Of a stretch of 64,000 bases of DNA, positions 1-7,125 are shown in pieces (position 1 is the first letter of the stretch; each line of letters starts with the position of its first letter). The translations under genes were made by a program, and so were the position numbers. The notes beneath the pieces are model-generated. The model did not search any database, was not told the origin of the DNA, and worked only from the letters and a program-made list of their open reading frames with translations. This DNA comes from Nocardioides sp. T2.26MG-1 (GTDB taxonomy: Bacteria; Actinomycetota; Actinomycetes; Propionibacteriales; Nocardioidaceae), in the NCBI RefSeq assembly GCF_950101795.1, contig NZ_CATNLZ010000032.1, forward strand, positions 1-64,000, read 5' to 3'.

Positions 1-131
1 CATCGTCGTGGTTCCTTCTTCGAGTCGGTTTTCGCAGATCACTCGAAGGATCCACCCGGTGGCCGCGCCTACGTTGGAGGCACGCGCTCACTCAGGTCGT
101 CGTACACCACTCTGCTGGACTCCACTGATCC
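1..131 (-). mobile_element. End of an IS256-family-like insertion sequence (upstream end, minus strand)
   Basis: The first three bases read ATG on the minus strand, preceded at 13-19 by a Shine-Dalgarno-like GAAGGAA, so a minus-strand gene probably starts exactly at the window edge. Further out, 95-130 contains GTGGTGTACGA on the minus strand. That string also lies just outside the IS256 transposase at the far end of this window (63167-63200); about 18 of 25 aligned positions match. IS256 elements have imperfect terminal inverted repeats of this size, so I read 1 to about 131 as the promoter-proximal end of a related element. The transposase itself is outside the window. The outer boundary is estimated from where DinB homology resumes. 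Confidence 0.5.
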
Positions 132-478
132 ACGGCCTGGTCCGGCACCTCGCGGGCGTCGAGCGCTGGTGGTTCCAGCAGAACTTCGAGCGCCGCGACG
201 TGCCCTTCCTCTTCATCTCGGCCGAGGAGCCCGACCTCGACTTCAACCCGCCGGAGGACGCCGACTTCGCCGCCGACCTGGAGCGCTGGCGCGCGGAGTG
301 CGCGGTGTCCCGCGAGATCGTCGCGGCCCACGACCTCGACGACACCGCCCGGCCCCTGGACTGGCACGAGGACGTCGACCTGCGCTGGCTCGTGCTGCGG
401 ATCATCACCGAGTACGCCCAGCACTGCGGGCACCTCGACCTGGTGCGGGAGGGACTCGACGGGCAGACCGGCGCCTGA
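131..478 (+). pseudogene. DinB/DUF664-family protein, 5'-truncated remnant
   Basis: The frame from about 131 encodes the C-terminal part of a DinB-like (DUF664/DfsB) four-helix protein. HGLVRHLAGVERWWFQ is the usual second-helix motif of the family with its metal-site histidine, and EYAQHCGHLDLVREGLDG is the usual C-terminal motif. The family is normally about 165-175 residues with a further N-terminal helix. Here that part is missing and replaced by the insertion-sequence end at 1-131. The frame is open back to a start at 8, but those residues have no DinB character. Family members bind a divalent metal and some are thiol-dependent transferases. This copy is probably non-functional. Confidence 0.6.
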
Positions 479-513
479 GCCGGGGCTGGAGCGGTGTCGG
501 GCAGGATGGGCCC

Positions 514-1101
514 ATGCGAGTGGGACTCACCGGCGGCATCGCGTCCGGCAAGAGCACGGTGTCGGCGATCCTGAGTGAGCTCGGCGCGGTGGTGATCGAC
601 GCCGACCGGCTCGCCCGGGAGGTCGTGGCCAAGGGGACGCCGGGCCTGCAGCAGGTGGTCGAGGCGTTCGGGCCCGAGATCCTCACCGAGGACGGCGAGA
701 TGGACCGGGCCGCGGTGGGCCGGATCGTGTTCGAGGACGAGCAGAAGCGCAAGCTGCTGGAGAGCATCGTGCACCCGCTCGTCTTCGAGCGGTACGCCGC
801 CTTCGAGGCCGCCGCGCCGCGCGACGGCATCGTCGTGCACGACATCCCGCTGCTCGCCGAGTCGGGCCGGGTCGCGGACTTCGACGCGGTGATCGTCGTC
901 GACGCGCCGCACGAGACCCAGGTCGACCGGATGCTGCGCGACCGGGGCATGGCCCGCGAGGACGCGGAGGCGCGGATCGCGGCCCAGGCCACGCGCGAGC
1001 AGCGCCGCGCGATCGCGACGTACGTCATCGAGAACACCGGGACGCGCGAAGACCTCCGTCACCGGGTGACGGAGGTCTTCGAGGAGCTGCGACGACGTTG
1101 A
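514..1101 (+). CDS. coaE: Dephospho-CoA kinase
   Basis: Catalyses the last step of coenzyme A synthesis, ATP-dependent phosphorylation of the 3'-hydroxyl of dephospho-CoA, in the cytoplasm. The 195-residue product is close to the usual 200. It starts with the P-loop GLTGGIASGKST (residues 4-15), carries the DADR motif near 29-32, and ends with a lid/helical region rich in Arg and Glu. The ATG at 514 is preceded by CAGGAT at 502-507 with six bases between, which fits a leaderless transcript starting at the ATG; no Shine-Dalgarno is seen. The stop codon lies inside the terminator hairpin at 1097-1129. The next gene converges from the other strand. Confidence 0.95.
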   Translation: MRVGLTGGIASGKSTVSAILSELGAVVIDADRLAREVVAKGTPGLQQVVEAFGPEILTEDGEMDRAAVGRIVFEDEQKRKLLESIVHPLVFERYAAFEAAAPRDGIVVHDIPLLAESGRVADFDAVIVVDAPHETQVDRMLRDRGMAREDAEARIAAQATREQRRAIATYVIENTGTREDLRHRVTEVFEELRRR

Positions 1102-1129
1102 CCCGCCCGAAACTTTCGGGCGGGTCAAC
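1097..1129. terminator. Bidirectional intrinsic terminator, 16-bp stem
   Basis: GTTGACCCGCCCGAAA, a one-base loop, then its exact reverse complement. It sits between convergent coaE and the sigma factor and contains the coaE stop codon. An almost identical hairpin (31 of 33 bases) lies at 45154-45186. Confidence 0.85.
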
Positions 1130-1134
1130 GTGGG

Positions 1135-2094
1135 TCAGGCGGCCAGGTCCGGGTCGCCCAACCTCCGGAGCTTCTGCAGCGCCTCCCGCTCGAGCTGGCG
1201 CACCCGCTCGGCGGAGATGCCGTGCTTGGCGCCGATGTCGGCGAGCTTGTGCTGGCGCCCGTCGACCAGGCCGTAGCGCGAGCGGATGATGTCCGCGGCC
1301 CGCTCGTCGAGCTTGCCGACCAGGCTGTTGAGCCGGTCGCGGGACTCGACGTCGATGAAGTTCAGGTCGGGACCCGGGGCGGTCTCCTGGGCCATCAGGT
1401 CGCCCAGCGAGGTGTCGCCGTCCTCGTCGACCGGTGAGTCGAGGCTGACGTGCTCACGGCCCCACGCCATCAGGTCGAGGACCCGGTCGACGTCCATGCC
1501 CAGCTCCGCGGCGATCTCGCGCGGCTCCGGGTCGCGGCCCAGCTGGCGCTCGAGCGTGCGGCGGGCGCCGCCGACCTGGTTGAGCTCCTCGACCACGTGC
1601 ACGGGCAGCCGCACCACGCGGGCCTGCTGGGCGATGCCGCGGGTGATCGCCTGGCGCACCCACCACGTCGCGTAGGTCGAGAACTTGTAGCCCTTGGTGT
1701 AGTCGAACTTCTCGACCGCTCGGATCAGGCCGGTGTTGCCCTCCTGGATCAGGTCGAGCATCGGCATCTGGGCCCGGCCGTACTTGCGCGCGATCGAGAC
1801 GACCAGGCGCAGGTTGGCGGTGATGAACGTGTCGACGGCCTTGCGGCCCTCCTCGGCCAGCCACTCGAGCTCCTCGGCCGTGGCGGACATCGGGGCGCCG
1901 CCCTTCTTGCGGCCCACCCGGCCCTCGGCGAGCAGGTGCTCGGCCATCAGCCCGGCCTCGATCGCCTTGGAGAGCTCCACCTCGCTGGCGGCGTCGAGCA
2001 GGGGGTTGCGGGCGATCTCGTCGAGGTACAGGCCGACGCTGTCGCGGCCCTCGATCTCGCGAGTGCCGGCGGTTACAGCGGTGCGTGCAGCCAT
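1135..2094 (-). CDS. RNA polymerase sigma factor, group 2 (RpoD-like)
   Basis: A 319-residue sigma-70-family protein without region 1.1. Region 1.2 is near residues 18-50 (DSVGLYLDEIARNPLL). Region 2 is near 92-160, with [33 protein letters not shown] and the promoter-melting stretch [14 protein letters not shown]. Region 3 follows, and region 4 at the C-terminus carries the helix-turn-helix ISAERVRQLEREALQKLR. I chose the ATG at 2094 because GGAGGG lies 8 bases upstream; the open frame extends 30 codons further without homology. The short N-terminus and closeness to rpoD (14859-16361) suggest an alternative sigma of the SigB/HrdC type, which usually acts in stationary phase or stress. Its regulon cannot be read here. 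Confidence 0.9.
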   Translation of the reverse strand: MAARTAVTAGTREIEGRDSVGLYLDEIARNPLLDAASEVELSKAIEAGLMAEHLLAEGRVGRKKGGAPMSATAEELEWLAEEGRKAVDTFITANLRLVVSIARKYGRAQMPMLDLIQEGNTGLIRAVEKFDYTKGYKFSTYATWWVRQAITRGIAQQARVVRLPVHVVEELNQVGGARRTLERQLGRDPEPREIAAELGMDVDRVLDLMAWGREHVSLDSPVDEDGDTSLGDLMAQETAPGPDLNFIDVESRDRLNSLVGKLDERAADIIRSRYGLVDGRQHKLADIGAKHGISAERVRQLEREALQKLRRLGDPDLAA

Positions 2095-2259
2095 GGGTCG
2101 CCCTCCAATCTCACGTGAACGGCGCCACTGCGCCTCCACACGTCCCTTACAACGTCCACGGTGACCAGCGGATTCCCTGGTCAAACCTTGAACTTCTTAC
2201 CCGACAAGACGAGTGAGCGCGCCGTGGAGTTGCGTGCGGGCAGTACTCTCAGGGACTTC

Positions 2260-4428
2260 TCAGGGGGAAACCCTGATCTGACGCTCCGCCAGGCCCATCC
2301 GGTCGAGGATCCAGGCGAGGGCGAACGCCCGGTCGTGCCAGGCCTTGTACCGCCCGGAGACGCCGCCGTGGCCGGCCGCCATCTCGGTGCGCAGCAGGAA
2401 GTCGCGGCGGCCGACGGCGGTCGCCCGGAGCCGGGCGATCCACTTCGCGGGCTCGACGTAGAGCACCCGGGTGTCGTTGAGCGAGGTCTCCGCGAGGATC
2501 GGTGGGTAGTCGATCGGCGCGACGTTGTCGTACGGCGCGTACGACGCCAGGTACTCGTACACCTCCGGGTCGGCCTCCGGGTTGCCCCACTCGTCGTACT
2601 CGGGCACGGTCAGCGGCAGGCTCGCGTCGAGCATCGAGGTGAGCGCGTCGACGAACGGCACCCCGGCGACGAACCCGGCGAACAGCTCGGGTGCCTGGTT
2701 GGCGACCGCGCCGATCAGCAGGCCCCCGGCGCTGGCACCCTCCGCGACCAGCCGGTCCGGGGTGGTCCAGCCGGTGTCGACCAGGTGGCGGGCGCAGTCG
2801 ACGAAGTCGGAGAACGTGTTCTGCTTGTGCATCAGCTTGCCCTCGTCGTACCACCGCCGGCCCATCTCGCCGCCGCCGCGGACGTGGGCGATCGCGAACG
2901 CCGCGCCGCGGTCGAGCAGGGAGAGCCGCGCGATCGAGAAGTACGGGTCGATCGAGGCCTCGTAGGCGCCGTACCCGTAGAGCAGCACGGGGACCGGCCC
3001 GGTGCCGCCGCCCACGTCTTCTCGCGAGCCGCGCTTGGCGACGATCGAGATCGGCACTCGCGCGCCGTCCTCGGCGGTGGCCCACAGCCGGTGCTCCTCG
3101 TAGTCGGCCGGGTCGTAGCCGCCGAGCACGGGCGCCCGGCGCAGCAGCGTCAGCTCGCGGTTGCGCACGTCGTAGTCGTAGACCGACGACGGCACCGCCA
3201 TCGTCGTGTAGCCGAGCCGGACCACCGGCTGCGCGAACCCCGGGTTGCCGGCGGTCCCGACCGTGTAGACCTCCCGGTCGAACTCCACGAGGTAGTCGTC
3301 GCCGACTCCGTCGTCGCCGAGCTCGAGGATGCGCAGCTGCGTGAGCCCCTGGCTGCGCTGGTGCACGACGAGGTGGCCGGCGAACGCGTCGACGTCCTCG
3401 AGGCGTACGGCGGGGTCGTGGGCGATCAGCGGCCGCCACTCCTCCGCGGGCGTGGGCACGACCGGCGCGGTGGCGAGCTCGAAGTCGGGCCCGGTGTGGT
3501 TGTGCAGCACCAGGAAGACGTCCTCGCCGCCGAGGACCGCGTGGTCGAGGGAGTACTCCAGGCCCTCGCGCCGCTCGGCGAAGACCTGCCACCCCTTGTC
3601 GGGGTCGTCGGCGTCGAGGAAGCGGTACTCCGAGGTGGACTTGGAGCCGGACGCGATCACCAGGAAGCGGTCGCTGCGGGTCCGGCCGACGCCGACCCAG
3701 AACCGGCCGTCGGTCTCGTCGTGGACCAGCTCGTCGTCGGCCTGGCTCGTGCCGAGCCGGTGCCGCCAGATCTTCGAGGCGCGCCAGGTGTCGTCGACGG
3801 TCGTGTAGTAGAAGTTCTCCCCGGCCCGGTCCCAGGTGGCGCCGCCGAGGACGCCGGCGATCTCGTCGGCGAGCAGCTCGCCGGTGTCGAGCGCCTTGAC
3901 CCGGATCGTGTAGCGCTCGTCGCCCACGACGTCGGTGGAGTAGGCCAGGAGGATGCCGTCGGGGCTGACCGAGGACCCGCCGAGCGAGAAGAACTCGTGG
4001 CCCTCGGCGAGCGCGTCGAGGTCGAGCAGCACCTGCTCGCCGGGGAGCGCCGGCTCGTCGGGGCGGGCCGCCTCCGCCGGCTTCGGCGGGGTCCAGTCGT
4101 CCGGGTCGGCGACCGGCACGCGGCAGGTGGCGCCGTACTCCTTGCCCTCGAAGGAGCGCCCGTAGTACCAGTGCCCGCGGTTGCGGGTCGGGACCGACAG
4201 GTCGGTCTCGAGCGTGCGGGCCTTGATCTCGTCGAAGATCGACTGCCGCAGGCCGGCGAGGTGGGCGGTGCGCTCCTGGGTGTAGGCGTTCTCGGCCTCG
4301 AGGTAGGCGACCACCTCGGGGGAGTCCTTCTCCCGCAGCCAGTCGTAGTCGTCGACCCGGGTGTGCCCGTGGTGCTCGGCGGTGGTGGGACGACGGTCGG
4401 CAACGGGTGGAACGGGGGAGGACGCCAT
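2260..4428 (-). CDS. ptrB: S9 family peptidase, oligopeptidase B-like
   Basis: A 722-residue prolyl-oligopeptidase-family serine peptidase. An N-terminal beta-propeller (roughly residues 70-420) precedes the alpha/beta-hydrolase domain. The nucleophile is in GASAGG (Ser566), the acid in SLNDTRV (Asp652) and the base in AAGHGG (His687); the order and spacing match oligopeptidase B, which cleaves short peptides after Lys or Arg in the cytoplasm. No signal peptide is seen. The start at 4428 has TATCGT (complement of 4436-4441) seven bases upstream, so it may be leaderless. It is divergent from pxpA, and the two -10 boxes overlap. Whether the specificity is basic or prolyl cannot be settled by eye. 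Confidence 0.92.
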   Translation of the reverse strand: MASSPVPPVADRRPTTAEHHGHTRVDDYDWLREKDSPEVVAYLEAENAYTQERTAHLAGLRQSIFDEIKARTLETDLSVPTRNRGHWYYGRSFEGKEYGATCRVPVADPDDWTPPKPAEAARPDEPALPGEQVLLDLDALAEGHEFFSLGGSSVSPDGILLAYSTDVVGDERYTIRVKALDTGELLADEIAGVLGGATWDRAGENFYYTTVDDTWRASKIWRHRLGTSQADDELVHDETDGRFWVGVGRTRSDRFLVIASGSKSTSEYRFLDADDPDKGWQVFAERREGLEYSLDHAVLGGEDVFLVLHNHTGPDFELATAPVVPTPAEEWRPLIAHDPAVRLEDVDAFAGHLVVHQRSQGLTQLRILELGDDGVGDDYLVEFDREVYTVGTAGNPGFAQPVVRLGYTTMAVPSSVYDYDVRNRELTLLRRAPVLGGYDPADYEEHRLWATAEDGARVPISIVAKRGSREDVGGGTGPVPVLLYGYGAYEASIDPYFSIARLSLLDRGAAFAIAHVRGGGEMGRRWYDEGKLMHKQNTFSDFVDCARHLVDTGWTTPDRLVAEGASAGGLLIGAVANQAPELFAGFVAGVPFVDALTSMLDASLPLTVPEYDEWGNPEADPEVYEYLASYAPYDNVAPIDYPPILAETSLNDTRVLYVEPAKWIARLRATAVGRRDFLLRTEMAAGHGGVSGRYKAWHDRAFALAWILDRMGLAERQIRVSP

Positions 4429-4435
4429 GGCCGCG

Positions 4436-4445
4436 ACGATAGCGT
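4436..4445. promoter_or_regulatory. Overlapping divergent -10 elements of ptrB and pxpA
   Basis: Plus-strand TAGCGT at 4440-4445 ends six bases before the pxpA ATG. Minus-strand TATCGT (complement of 4436-4441) ends seven bases before the ptrB ATG. The boxes share two base pairs, so the two promoters cannot both hold polymerase at once. Confidence 0.5.
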
Positions 4446-4451
4446 CGGGGC

Positions 4452-5147
4452 ATGGAGCGGCCGCGGATCGACCTCAACGCCGACCTCGGCGAGGAGATCA
4501 CCGACGACGAGGCGCTGCTGGCGGTGGTGACCAGCGCGAACGTCGCCTGCGGCTACCACGCCGGCAGCCGGGAGGTGATGCGGGTCGTCTGCGCCGAGGC
4601 CGCCCGGCTCGGGGTGGTGCTGGGCGCCCAGGTGTCGTACGACGACCGGGCGAACTTCGGCCGGGTCGAGCTGGACGTCTCGTACGCCGAGCTGCGCGAG
4701 CACGTGGCCGACCAGGTCGGGCAGCTGGCCGAGATCGCCGCCGCCGAGGGGACCGCGGTGCGGTACGTCAAGCCGCACGGCGCGCTCTACCACCGGGTCC
4801 TCGACGACGAGGAGCAGGCGCGGGCGGTGCTCGACGGGTCCGGCCAGCTGCCGGTCCTGGGCATGCCGGGCGCGCTGCTGCGGCTCGCCGAGGCTGCTGG
4901 CCGGGCGGTGTTCCGGGAGGGCTTCCCCGACCGCGGCTACACCCCCGACGGCCGGCTGCTGCCGCGCTCGGCGCCGGGGGCGCTGGTCGAGGACGCCGAC
5001 GGCGTGGTCGCCCAGGCCCTGGCGCTGGCGGGGCGCGTCGACTCGGTCTGCCTGCACGGCGACTCGCCCGGCGCGGTCGGCCACGCCCACGCCGTACGCC
5101 GGTCGCTGGAGGCCTCCGGGTTCGAGCTCCGCCCGTTCGCCGGGTAG
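4452..5147 (+). CDS. pxpA: 5-oxoprolinase subunit A (LamB/YcsF family)
   Basis: One of three subunits of the prokaryotic ATP-dependent 5-oxoprolinase, which hydrolyses pyroglutamate (5-oxoproline) to glutamate. The 231-residue protein opens with IDLNADLGE (residues 6-14), followed by SANVACGYHAGS near 28-39 and VKPHGALYH near 99-107, all hallmarks of the family. It is slightly shorter than the usual 245-255 residues. PxpB and PxpC, its usual partners, start 464 bases downstream on the same strand, so the system is complete but split by an unusual intergenic region. A leaderless start is suggested by TAGCGT six bases before the ATG. Confidence 0.93.
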   Translation: MERPRIDLNADLGEEITDDEALLAVVTSANVACGYHAGSREVMRVVCAEAARLGVVLGAQVSYDDRANFGRVELDVSYAELREHVADQVGQLAEIAAAEGTAVRYVKPHGALYHRVLDDEEQARAVLDGSGQLPVLGMPGALLRLAEAAGRAVFREGFPDRGYTPDGRLLPRSAPGALVEDADGVVAQALALAGRVDSVCLHGDSPGAVGHAHAVRRSLEASGFELRPFAG

Positions 5148-5161
5148 CGGTCGGCTCGTCG

Positions 5162-5254
5162 CCCACAGGTTGCTCCACAGGTCTGGACCGCTGCCTGTGG
5201 AGTGTGCACCTGTGTGGTGGACAACCGTCCACCTCCTGTGGAGGAACCTGTGGG
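5162..5254. repeat. Cluster of CCTGTGG/CCACAGG motifs, partly DnaA-box-like
   Basis: Within 92 bases there are CCACAGG at 5163 and 5175 and CCTGTGG at 5194, 5235 and 5248, plus CCTGTGT at 5209. Between them, GGTGGACAA at 5216-5224 reads TTGTCCACC on the minus strand, 8 of 9 matches to the high-GC DnaA box TTGTCCACA. Several copies share the TCCACA core. The function is unknown. Confidence 0.55.
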
Positions 5255-5268
5255 TTCGCCGGGGCCTC

Positions 5269-5298
5269 TTGCGGGGTGGCTCGCGGCTCGCGTAGACA
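5269..5298 (+). promoter_or_regulatory. Candidate sigma-70 promoter in the pxpA-pxpB gap
   Basis: TTGCGG at 5269-5274, an 18-base spacer and TAGACA at 5293-5298 resemble a housekeeping promoter. It would start a transcript near 5305 that ends at the hairpin at 5453-5489. This rests on sequence resemblance only. Confidence 0.35.
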
Positions 5299-5304
5299 TC
5301 TCCC

Positions 5305-5498
5305 TACCAGCCCACCGCTTGCGGAGGGCCGGGGATCGGACAGGGACGAAGACCCGCACCGCGAGGCAACTCGAGGCGTCGGCCCGGTGACGGGGACGGC
5401 GAGGTCGGAGGACCGGTTCGGTCGACCGGGCGTCACCGTCTCCGGTCGAGCCGAGGGGCTCCTGGTGCTCATACCACCGGGAGCCCCTCATTCATTTC
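5305..5498 (+). ncRNA. Candidate structured small RNA
   Basis: Between a promoter-like element (5269-5298) and a strong terminator (5453-5498) lies about 195 bases with no convincing reading frame but with internal pairing. GGTGACG at 5386-5392 pairs with CGTCACC at 5431-5437, enclosing a smaller CCGGT/ACCGG hairpin. The terminator is about 300 bases past the pxpA stop, too far to be simply its own terminator. I do not recognise a known RNA family. It could instead be a leader of pxpB, which starts 114 bases later. Confidence 0.35.
5453..5498 (+). terminator. Intrinsic terminator
   Basis: GAGGGGCTCCTGGTG (5453-5467) pairs with CACCGGGAGCCCCTC (5475-5489) with one mismatch and a seven-base loop, followed by ATTCATTT. 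The T-rich tail is on the plus strand. Confidence 0.75.
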
Positions 5499-5611
5499 CC
5501 CGTCATCGTGGATCCCAAGCCCGGGCCCGGACAACGCCCGGAGCGTGACATCGGCGTGAACGAACCGGCGCCGGCGGCCCGGGACGGCAGACTGGGCGGC
5601 AGACTGGGCCG

Positions 5612-6250
5612 GTGCCCGTCCAGCTGCGCCCGTTCGGCCCGACCGCGGTGCTCGCCGAGGTCGGCGGCCCCGCGGCGGCGCTGGCGCTCGCGACCTGGGC
5701 CCGCGCGTCCGGGGTCGCGGCCGTCGAGATCGTGCCGGCCGCGGAGACCGTGCTCTTCGACGGCGTCGACGACGTCGCGACCCTCGCCGCGACGCTGGAG
5801 TCGTGGTCACCCACTGACCCGGTCCCGCCGGGCGACCTCGTGGAGCTGCCGGTGACCTACGACGGCCCCGACCTGGAGTTCGTCGCCGAGGCATGGCGCA
5901 CCGACGTCGCGGGCGTCGTGCGCCGGCACGGCGAGGTGGAGTACGTCGCGTCCTTCTGCGGGTTCGCCCCGGGGTTCGCGTACCTGGCGGGCCTGCCCGC
6001 GGAGCTCGCCGTACCACGACTGGCGTCGCCGCGTGCCCAGGTGCCGGCCGGGTCGGTGGGCCTGGCGGGAGTCTGGTGCGGGGTCTACCCGTCCGCGTCG
6101 CCGGGCGGGTGGCGGCTGATCGGCCGCACCGACGCGCGGCTGTGGGACCCGGCCGGCGATCCGCCGGCGCTGCTGGCGCCCGGCACCCGGGTCAGGTTTC
6201 GAGACGCCTCGTCACTCGGCTCCTCAACCCCAGGGTTCGGGGCCTCGTGA
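5612..6250 (+). CDS. pxpB: 5-oxoprolinase subunit B (KipI family)
   Basis: Allophanate-hydrolase-subunit-1/KipI-type protein of 212 residues that works with PxpA and PxpC in 5-oxoproline hydrolysis. Family motifs are visible: VTYDGPDLEFVA near 75-86 and the highly conserved CGFAPGFAYLAGLP near 115-128, followed by RLASPRAQVPAGSVGLAG. The GTG at 5612 is preceded by CAGACT at 5600-5605 and six bases, fitting a leaderless start. The normal end of the family is RVRF plus a few residues. Here RVRF is followed by RDASSLGSSTPGFGAS, encoded by a dispersed repeat at 6196-6241. The TGA overlaps the pxpC GTG by four bases. Confidence 0.93.
   Translation: MPVQLRPFGPTAVLAEVGGPAAALALATWARASGVAAVEIVPAAETVLFDGVDDVATLAATLESWSPTDPVPPGDLVELPVTYDGPDLEFVAEAWRTDVAGVVRRHGEVEYVASFCGFAPGFAYLAGLPAELAVPRLASPRAQVPAGSVGLAGVWCGVYPSASPGGWRLIGRTDARLWDPAGDPPALLAPGTRVRFRDASSLGSSTPGFGAS
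6196..6241 (+). repeat. Dispersed palindromic repeat inside pxpB
   Basis: TTCGAGACG at 6198-6206, a 13-base variable segment, then CTCCTCAACC at 6220-6229. The same two blocks at the same spacing occur at 31078-31109 inside an MFS gene. Here the repeat forms the last residues of PxpB. Confidence 0.6.
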
Positions 6251-7125
6251 GCCTGCACGTGCTCGCCACCGGCCCGCTGACCCTGGTCCAGGACCGCGGC
6301 CGCCCGGGACTGGCGCACCTGGGTGTCCCGCGTGCCGGGGCGCTCGACCCGCCCGCGGCCGCGCTGGCCAACCGGCTCGTCGGCAACCGCGCCGACGATG
6401 CCGTGCTCGAGGTGGTGCTCGGCGGGCTGGAGGTCCGGGCGGAGGAGCCCTGCTGGGTCGCGGTCACCGGCGCGCCGGCGCCGGTCCACGTCGACGGCGT
6501 GGCGCGCGGCCACCACCGTGCGGAGTGGCTGGCGGCGGGGTCCACGCTGCGGCTGGGCCGGCCGCGCACCGGCGTGCGGACCTACCTCGCCGTCGCCGGC
6601 GGGATCGCGGTCGCGCCGGTGCTCGGGTCGCGGTCGACCGACACGCTCGCCTGGGTCGGGCCACCCCGGGTGACCGCCGGCACCGCGCTCCCGGTGGGCC
6701 GGCCGCGGACGCAGCCGCGTCCCCTGGACCACCCGCCGGTGCACCGGCCCGGCCCGCTGCGCGTGGTGCCCGGCCCGCGGGCCGACTGGTTCGCCGCCGA
6801 CGCGCTGGCGGTGCTGTGCGGCTCGCCGTACGCCGTCGAGGCCGACTCCAACCGGGTCGGGCTGCGCCTGGACGGATCCGCACCCGTCCGCACCCGCGAG
6901 GCCGAGCTGCCGAGCGAGGGGATGGTGCTGGGCGCGGTGCAGGTGCCGCCGAGCGGGCGACCCGTGGTGTTCCTCGCCGACCACCCGCCGACCGGCGGCT
7001 ACCCGGTCGTCGCGGTCGTGCACCCCGACGACCTGTGGCGGTGCGCGCAGCTGCGCCCGGGGGAGCAGGTGCGCTTCACACCGGCTCCTCCTCGTCCTCC
7101 GGCGCGGGGGGCTGCCAGGCGCTGA
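6247..7125 (+). CDS. pxpC: 5-oxoprolinase subunit C (biotin-dependent carboxyltransferase family)
   Basis: KipA/allophanate-hydrolase-subunit-2-type protein of 292 residues, third subunit of the 5-oxoprolinase. The N-terminal signature VLATGPLTLVQDRGRPG is clear, then LGVPRAGALDPPA, then the conserved TYLAVAGGI, and SNRVGLRL plus PSEGMVLGAVQVP toward the C-terminus. The GTG at 6247 is chosen because it gives a GTGA overlap with the pxpB stop and starts directly on the conserved domain; the frame upstream is repeat-derived. Translational coupling with pxpB is likely. The last 50 bases overlap the convergent DNA polymerase IV gene, giving an Arg/Pro/Ala-rich tail. Confidence 0.92.
   Translation: MSLHVLATGPLTLVQDRGRPGLAHLGVPRAGALDPPAAALANRLVGNRADDAVLEVVLGGLEVRAEEPCWVAVTGAPAPVHVDGVARGHHRAEWLAAGSTLRLGRPRTGVRTYLAVAGGIAVAPVLGSRSTDTLAWVGPPRVTAGTALPVGRPRTQPRPLDHPPVHRPGPLRVVPGPRADWFAADALAVLCGSPYAVEADSNRVGLRLDGSAPVRTREAELPSEGMVLGAVQVPPSGRPVVFLADHPPTGGYPVVAVVHPDDLWRCAQLRPGEQVRFTPAPPRPPARGAARR

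Noticed and set aside
2161..4530. A 789-codon plus-strand frame opposite ptrB
   Set aside because: No recognisable motif; ptrB on the other strand has an intact catalytic triad.
5148..5611. Chromosome origin (oriC)
   Set aside because: Although DnaA-box-like motifs cluster here, there is no dnaA, dnaN or AT-rich unwinding region.
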